Shown piece by piece: positions 59,272 to 64,000 of a DNA stretch of 64,000 bases. The DNA is from Polyangiaceae bacterium (GTDB lineage Bacteria > Myxococcota_A > Polyangia > Polyangiales > Polyangiaceae). Where the stretch lies: positions 16,773 to 80,772 of the forward strand of contig JABSRN010000057.1 in the NCBI GenBank assembly GCA_013214025.1. Direction: 5' to 3'. Each line of letters starts with the position of its first letter. The stretch's first letter is position 1. The position numbers and the translations under genes are program-made. The notes beneath the pieces were generated by a model. The model saw only the letters and a list, made by a program, of their open reading frames with translations. It searched no databases and was not told the origin of the DNA.

Positions 59272-61812
59272 TTAAGGGCGCGCCAGGCCTTGGTAACGAC
59301 TTCGTCTCTCCGCCACCACTTGTGGGTCAGCTCCAAAGCTCTTGGCCCGCTCCAAGGACTGCACGGCGCTGACCGCGCTGCCAGCCGCAGCGTAACCCGC
59401 CGCGACATCCAGCCAGCGTGCGGCGGTACCGCGGCGCTCTGCCGCTTGCACCAGATGAGTCAGCGCCTTGCCATGTTCGCCCAGAGTCGAATACTGACGC
59501 CCGAGCCATCCGTGAGCCGCCGCACAAGGTTCCGGTTGGTCGCAACTGAGCCCGACGTATCGTTCTGCCGCTTCCTGTAGCGAGGGGAGAAGTCGATGTT
59601 TCACCGCGAGATTTACCCGAATGCGATGACAGGTGCGATGATCACCACAACCGCCCGCTAGCAACGCGTCCGCATCGAGGGGGGATCCCGTAATCTCGAT
59701 CAGCGAGGCCCGGACATAGATATAGCTTTCATCGGCACCGGGGAGGGACTTCGCCAGGTCCAGCCACTTTCCGGCAGCTTTGGCACAGCGCGCCAGATCA
59801 TCGCCGCAGTGCTCTTTGTCCCCGGCTCGCATGCGCTTGATCTCGTAGTATGCCAAGGCCAACTTCGGAGGGGCGACGTCCTGAGATAAGGACTCCGCCT
59901 CCTTCAGCCACCGATAGCTGGCCTCATGGTCCGGGAAGCTATTCGCCAGTCGAGTGAGCGTCTGAGCGCGACCGGCACCAAGAGGTACGATACGGTTCAG
60001 CTCCTCGGGATCTTTCGACCAACGGCGCGCCTGGTCCACCACTTGAGTCACCAGCGCCGGATCCAAACCGGCAGCAGTCCGCAATTCCAGTAACGCTTGG
60101 GCCGTGCCGCCCCGACGAAACACAGCGCGAGCGATCGCCAGATGCGTCACACCATCACTGGGGTTCCGCTGAACCGCTCTGCCCAGCCAGGCAAGGGTGG
60201 ATCCGTGACCACGTCGCTCCGCATGAAAAGCCTGAATCAGCGCCAAATAGGGATCGGCCGGGCGCCGCCGGACGGCTGCATCCAGATCAATCGACAAGGC
60301 CTGGACTTGATCCGAATCGTCGTAGGCCATGCCGGCCAAACGGGAGTGCAGAGCATTGCGATCCCCTCCCAGGGTCGACCGTCCCCGCCAGCCAACGAGC
60401 ACGCAAGCCACGAGCAGTCCGACCAAGAGGCCGCGCTCCCAAGCGACGTTCTTCCATCTCGGCGAGCGGGGATGCGACCAGCAAGCACCGATCACCGCGA
60501 GCATTGCATAACAGAGAGCGGGAACCTCAAGGCCGAGATCCACCAGATTGTGAATGAGTACGACGAACACCCCGAGAGCAGCCACCTGCTGTCCCGGGTT
60601 ACCGCGCAAATGGCGGGGACTCAGCTGCGCTCCAACGACCAGCAGCACCAGGCCCGCCACAATAGGGCCCCATTCCGTAACCCATTGGAGAACGAAATTT
60701 TCCATGTAGAGGATCACATCGTTGGAGGCAGCGGGGCGGTAAGCAGGAAACACACTGCCAACCGCTCCCCGGCCCACCCCCGCAGGAAAATCCCGGATCA
60801 TCGGCAGGGCCCACTCCGCCCACTGCAACTTGTCCAGCCTCTCATCGCTCAGGCCCGACCAGGCGCTGCGCGTGAGGCCGATGAACACCAGAATCGAACC
60901 CGCGCCCATGCCAGCCAGACCCAACAGCAAGGCTTCCCGACGACGAATACCGTAACTCCGCAGGCTGTCTCGCCGCGCCCATATCAACAATGCAAAGGCA
61001 AGCCCCCCCAAGAGGAGACTCAGGAGCCCGCCACGAGATCCACTCAATACTGAGATGGCGACCGTGACAGCGATGAGGAGAGCGATGCCAGCACGAACAG
61101 CCCCTCTCCTTTCCGCCAAGCCCAGCCCGAGGCCGCAAAATATGCCGAGATTCAGATAAGCCGCAAAAGTGTTTTCATTGAGTAATGGCGCCAGCGACCA
61201 ACGGTTCGATTGCAGGCTGGGCGTGTAAATCCCATACACCTTGGTGGCTCTCACCAGCCCGTGCAAGACGTCCAATGCTGCCATGGCGAGACAGCACCCG
61301 AATACGCACCAGAGCACGAAACGCGGTCCACGAATCCGCGTCACATAAGACGCCATGAGCAGCACGCCTGCGTAGGAGAAACACTTGAGCACCTCCCGAA
61401 AGGTCGCGCCAGGATCCAGAGAGATCGTCACCCACGCGGGCTCGGGCTGACCCACAAGAGCTAGGCTTCGGTCCCACTCCAACAGCGCCATCGGCGACAC
61501 GAGCTCCAACAATTGGCGGGGCAGAGGCAGCGCCTGAAGCGCGGTGTAGACACCGAGCGCCACAAGCACGCCGACCAGGGGGGATGCAGGGCGAAGACCA
61601 CCGCCTGCCATGACAACCACGCCCGCGGCGATGAGGCACGAGATCAGAATGAGAGAAACTGGATGAACCGTACCGATCGCCCAACCCGAGAGCAGTAGGA
61701 CCCCGACAAAGATCCCAATAACTAGACGATCAGTATATTGGGGCAAGCAGCCGCCCCGTTTTCTGACACGTGAGCTCTCAGATCTCGCTGGGGTCGAAGA
61801 CGAATGGGCCAC
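59272..61812 (-). CDS. O-antigen ligase/polymerase-type membrane protein with C-terminal TPR region
   Basis: An 846-residue protein from GTG 61812. Residues ~30-480 contain about 12 transmembrane helices; NENTFAAYLNLGIFCGLGLGL and the segment SVLSGSRGGLLSLLLGGLAF match the Wzy_C/O-antigen ligase signature (SGSRG in family members), while the large loop has AEWALPMIRDFPAGVGRGAVGSVFP. From ~490 on, TPR-like helical repeats run to the end (LALIQAFHAERRGHGSTLAWLGRAVQRNPSDGVTHLAIARAVFRRGG...). This is the WaaL/Wzy-plus-TPR architecture of deltaproteobacterial exopolysaccharide polymerases. It is oppositely oriented to the Wzy-like gene, so it has its own promoter, in the gap beyond 61812. Confidence 0.85.
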   Translation of the reverse strand: MAHSSSTPARSESSRVRKRGGCLPQYTDRLVIGIFVGVLLLSGWAIGTVHPVSLILISCLIAAGVVVMAGGGLRPASPLVGVLVALGVYTALQALPLPRQLLELVSPMALLEWDRSLALVGQPEPAWVTISLDPGATFREVLKCFSYAGVLLMASYVTRIRGPRFVLWCVFGCCLAMAALDVLHGLVRATKVYGIYTPSLQSNRWSLAPLLNENTFAAYLNLGIFCGLGLGLAERRGAVRAGIALLIAVTVAISVLSGSRGGLLSLLLGGLAFALLIWARRDSLRSYGIRRREALLLGLAGMGAGSILVFIGLTRSAWSGLSDERLDKLQWAEWALPMIRDFPAGVGRGAVGSVFPAYRPAASNDVILYMENFVLQWVTEWGPIVAGLVLLVVGAQLSPRHLRGNPGQQVAALGVFVVLIHNLVDLGLEVPALCYAMLAVIGACWSHPRSPRWKNVAWERGLLVGLLVACVLVGWRGRSTLGGDRNALHSRLAGMAYDDSDQVQALSIDLDAAVRRRPADPYLALIQAFHAERRGHGSTLAWLGRAVQRNPSDGVTHLAIARAVFRRGGTAQALLELRTAAGLDPALVTQVVDQARRWSKDPEELNRIVPLGAGRAQTLTRLANSFPDHEASYRWLKEAESLSQDVAPPKLALAYYEIKRMRAGDKEHCGDDLARCAKAAGKWLDLAKSLPGADESYIYVRASLIEITGSPLDADALLAGGCGDHRTCHRIRVNLAVKHRLLPSLQEAAERYVGLSCDQPEPCAAAHGWLGRQYSTLGEHGKALTHLVQAAERRGTAARWLDVAAGYAAAGSAVSAVQSLERAKSFGADPQVVAERRSRYQGLARP

Positions 61813-61903
61813 GGAGGACGAGTGTAGGACCTTTACAGCGCGTGTCCAAACAGCAACGACCCGTGCCCCTCGGCTCGCGCCGAGTCAGGCTTCGACCAAA
61901 CGA

Positions 61904-61931
61904 AAACAGGCACCCTCTCGGGTGCCTGTTT
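61904..61931 (-). terminator. Rho-independent terminator of the FG-GAP protein gene
   Basis: Arms 61904-61915 and 61920-61931 pair perfectly over 12 bp with a 4-nt loop. Read on the minus strand the stem is followed by TTTTCGTTTGG, a T-rich run. It lies 24 bp downstream of the stop codon of the FG-GAP gene (61955). Confidence 0.88.
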
Positions 61932-61954
61932 CGATTATCTGGAGCGACCGGACG

Positions 61955-64000
61955 CTACCAAATAACCACCGCGCGACCGTCGTAGTCCACGTTTTCACCG
62001 CCGACGTTTTCGCCGATGGCGAAGTCGCCCACGCCGTCGCCGTTGAGGTCGCCGATGACCGAGTTGTGAAGGGCCGATCCGACCCAAGGCATCGTGACTT
62101 GGTCCACGTTCGTGAACCCGGAATCATCGCCCAGGTCGAGGGCGACGGTTGCAATCGTCTTGACGTCAACGGGACTGCCCATCTGACCGGCAGTCTGCGC
62201 GGCGCTGCCGTCCACGATGTAGACAGTCGGTACGACACCGAGCTCAAAATCGCCTGCCAGCACGAGATCAGGCGTGCTGTCAGCGCCGATAAAGGACACC
62301 TGAGTTCCGGCACCCTGTCCCCAGAGGGCACCGCCAATGACGACCTCGCCGAACCTGTCACCCGATCGGTCGCCGCCCGTATTCTCGAACACAACACGAT
62401 TCGTGAACATGCCGCCGGTCTCTGACCCAAAGTAGGCGTAAGCCTTGCTCACGGTGGGCGAAGAAACGCCGATTGCCATGTGGCCGTCGAACACACCGAC
62501 GCCCGTGAGCGCAAAGCCGAACCCGGGCTCTTCGACGACGCTATGCTCAACAGCGTCCGCCAGGAACAGCCCGTCGTCATCGCCGTTGCCTGGAGCGTAG
62601 GAATGGGCGTTCCCCGGGGTCGGATCGCTTCCAGGAGCCCCGACGACGATCGAACCCGCCGGCGTGCCATAATACGGCCCCGTCCCCAAAATATAGCCGA
62701 AGCCGAACGTCGAAGGCGGCGCCATGATTTGACGAATGCGGTCCCCAGCCAGCTTGCCCAAATTATTCTCGATGGACATGATCGCGGGCAAAGCGGTTGC
62801 CGATCCTCGAACGATCACGACCGACCCGGTGAACCCGGTAGTAAGTGTCAGCGGCACACCGATTGCAAAATCCGGGTACGTATCACCATCAAAGTCCCCC
62901 AGCGGCGTGATGTTAGCGCCGAACTCCAGATAGAACCCGCCCGTCCCGGGCGTGATGGTGGAGATGAGTGGAATGGCTTTATTGGTCCAATCTGCTCGTG
63001 TTTTGTATCCACCGTATAGGTGGACGGCACCCGCCCCAAAAGCGCCGATGGCAATATCGAGCGCGTCATCACCGTCGACGTCGCCAACTACCGCAACGGC
63101 GGAGCCGAAATCCATATTGGCGGCACCGGTGATCGTCACATCCGCAGTGGCCGAATATCCAGAAGCGCTCCCCCAATAGATGTAAACGACGCCGCCTTTG
63201 CGAGAACCAACCACAAGATCGGATAAACCGTCACCGTCAAGATCGGCGGTGCCGTCAATCGCGGCACCGAAACGTTCATTCGCCACCGGACTTTGCAGCA
63301 GTGAAGCCGGCGACTCCAGCACGGTGACGTAAAAATGCGTAGCCACCGCGGCAGTGAAAGCGACTGGACCGACGTTGCCGACGGCGTCGACAGCTCGGAC
63401 AGCGAAGTACTGGTCGGCCTCCATCGTCTGTCCGGGCATCGCCATGGACGGGGCGCTGGTGCTACCGCTGAACACGACTGCGGCACCGTTAGTTTCGAAG
63501 TTTTCTTCGGCGAATATTACGCCCGTATCGGCACTATCGGCAACGCGCACGTCGTAGTAATCTACGGCGCCGCCCCCGTTGTCGGTAGCAGGCGTCCAAC
63601 TGAGGGTGAACGACGCATCCCGTCGCTTGAGTTCCGTTGCACTGAGGTCGGCAACCTCACCTGGCGCGAGGGTGTCAACGACAACATTGAGCACGGAAGT
63701 TCCCGTACCCAGCGCGCTCGACACGACGGTAGCGACGATGACCGCACTCAACGCATCAGGAATCGTCACGCTCGAAAGAGTCGCAACAGGGTTGCCTTCC
63801 GTCACCGACACAGGGCTTCCCGGGAGTTGGGACCCGTCTAGGGAAAACGCGACCTGCGCCGTCGGTTCGGCATCGAAGTCGAAATCAGTGACCGTCACAA
63901 TGAGATCTCCCTGCCAGCCGGCGGTCTGGTCATCGTCGTCCGACGCACCTGCAGTGTCGGCGCCCACCAGGGCTGTTGTACCCGCCAGCGGAGCGTCCCA
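61955..64000 (-). CDS. Large secreted FG-GAP/fibronectin type III protein, N-terminus outside the window
   Basis: The frame is open to the window edge; a GTG at 63967 is internal-looking, so the gene is partial and at least 681 residues are visible. A beta-rich start (LIVTVTDFDFDAEPTAQVAFSLDG) is followed by a fibronectin type III domain (PGEVADLSATELKRRDASFTLSWTPATDNGGG..., about residues 110-205). Then come FG-GAP/integrin-alpha-like blades, each with a calcium loop: ADLDGDGLSDLVVG, GDVDGDDALDIAIG, GDFDGDTYPDFAIG and GDLNGDGVGDFAIG, with further degenerate blades between. Such proteins fold as a beta-propeller stabilised by Ca2+ and act in adhesion at the cell surface. Ends before a strong terminator. 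Confidence 0.88.
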   Translation of the reverse strand, partial: WDAPLAGTTALVGADTAGASDDDDQTAGWQGDLIVTVTDFDFDAEPTAQVAFSLDGSQLPGSPVSVTEGNPVATLSSVTIPDALSAVIVATVVSSALGTGTSVLNVVVDTLAPGEVADLSATELKRRDASFTLSWTPATDNGGGAVDYYDVRVADSADTGVIFAEENFETNGAAVVFSGSTSAPSMAMPGQTMEADQYFAVRAVDAVGNVGPVAFTAAVATHFYVTVLESPASLLQSPVANERFGAAIDGTADLDGDGLSDLVVGSRKGGVVYIYWGSASGYSATADVTITGAANMDFGSAVAVVGDVDGDDALDIAIGAFGAGAVHLYGGYKTRADWTNKAIPLISTITPGTGGFYLEFGANITPLGDFDGDTYPDFAIGVPLTLTTGFTGSVVIVRGSATALPAIMSIENNLGKLAGDRIRQIMAPPSTFGFGYILGTGPYYGTPAGSIVVGAPGSDPTPGNAHSYAPGNGDDDGLFLADAVEHSVVEEPGFGFALTGVGVFDGHMAIGVSSPTVSKAYAYFGSETGGMFTNRVVFENTGGDRSGDRFGEVVIGGALWGQGAGTQVSFIGADSTPDLVLAGDFELGVVPTVYIVDGSAAQTAGQMGSPVDVKTIATVALDLGDDSGFTNVDQVTMPWVGSALHNSVIGDLNGDGVGDFAIGENVGGENVDYDGRAVVIW

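Overview
The window comes from a GC-rich Gram-negative bacterium, most probably a member of the Myxococcota (former Deltaproteobacteria). The pointers are eukaryote-like Ser/Thr kinases tied to TPR proteins, many large lipoproteins with Cys-rich, TIG, IgGFc-binding-like or VWA domains, FG-GAP repeats, a caspase-like protein and a SMUG1-type uracil-DNA glycosylase. I found no rRNA, tRNA, CRISPR array, insertion sequence or phage gene. The first gene (PlsB-like acyltransferase, 3' end only) and the last (FG-GAP protein, N-terminus missing) run off the window.

Layout. 1-3.6 kb: acyltransferase end, MepA-like murein endopeptidase, solitary beta-class DNA methyltransferase, acyl-CoA dehydrogenase. 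3.7-11.7 kb: minus-strand block with an outer-membrane-type protein, ArfB, a Ser/Thr kinase coupled to a TPR/membrane protein, and two coupled lipoproteins, one with four Cys-rich repeats. 11.7-15.5 kb: a 14-bp tandem repeat in front of a GNAT acetyltransferase, a small-molecule kinase, a MaoC/FAS1-like dehydratase and a decayed amidohydrolase. 15.6-25.6 kb: a 1754-residue pseudokinase-TPR protein with a possible adaptor domain at its N-terminus, a VWA lipoprotein, SMUG1, a DRE-TIM aldolase and a caspase-fold protein lacking its catalytic His. 25.9-31.3 kb: lspA-lgt-folD and a divergent MrfA/YprA-type helicase. 31.5-39.5 kb: TIG and IgGFc-binding-like lipoproteins, a metallopeptidase coupled to an alpha-solenoid protein through a long hairpin, a Q/P/G/Y-repeat lipoprotein, and cyaY. 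39.6-45.9 kb: a six-gene minus-strand run (small orf, thiG, VanZ-like, small lipoprotein, thiE, ileS). 46-47.8 kb: orphan mlaF and a polysaccharide deacetylase. 48-61.8 kb: an exopolysaccharide/capsule locus (sugar dehydratase, aminotransferase, flippase-like membrane protein, GMC oxidoreductase, epimerase, BY-kinase co-polymerase, two polymerase/ligase-type membrane proteins).

How the genes fit together. The polysaccharide locus has sugar activation (CapD-type dehydratase and DegT aminotransferase), polymerisation and chain-length control (Wzy-like and Wzc-like), and a nearby deacetylase. Inside it sits a tightly overlapping trio in which the membrane protein carries, at its C-terminus, a helical module that looks like the small domain normally found with long-chain-alcohol-oxidase-like GMC enzymes. 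Lgt and LspA would process the many lipoproteins predicted here. The observations I rate highest are the two degenerate signalling enzymes (pseudokinase and pseudo-caspase), the membrane protein/GMC-module fusion, and a set of long perfect inverted repeats inside coding sequence (arms of 10, 15, 15 and 19 bp), one of which buries a start codon.
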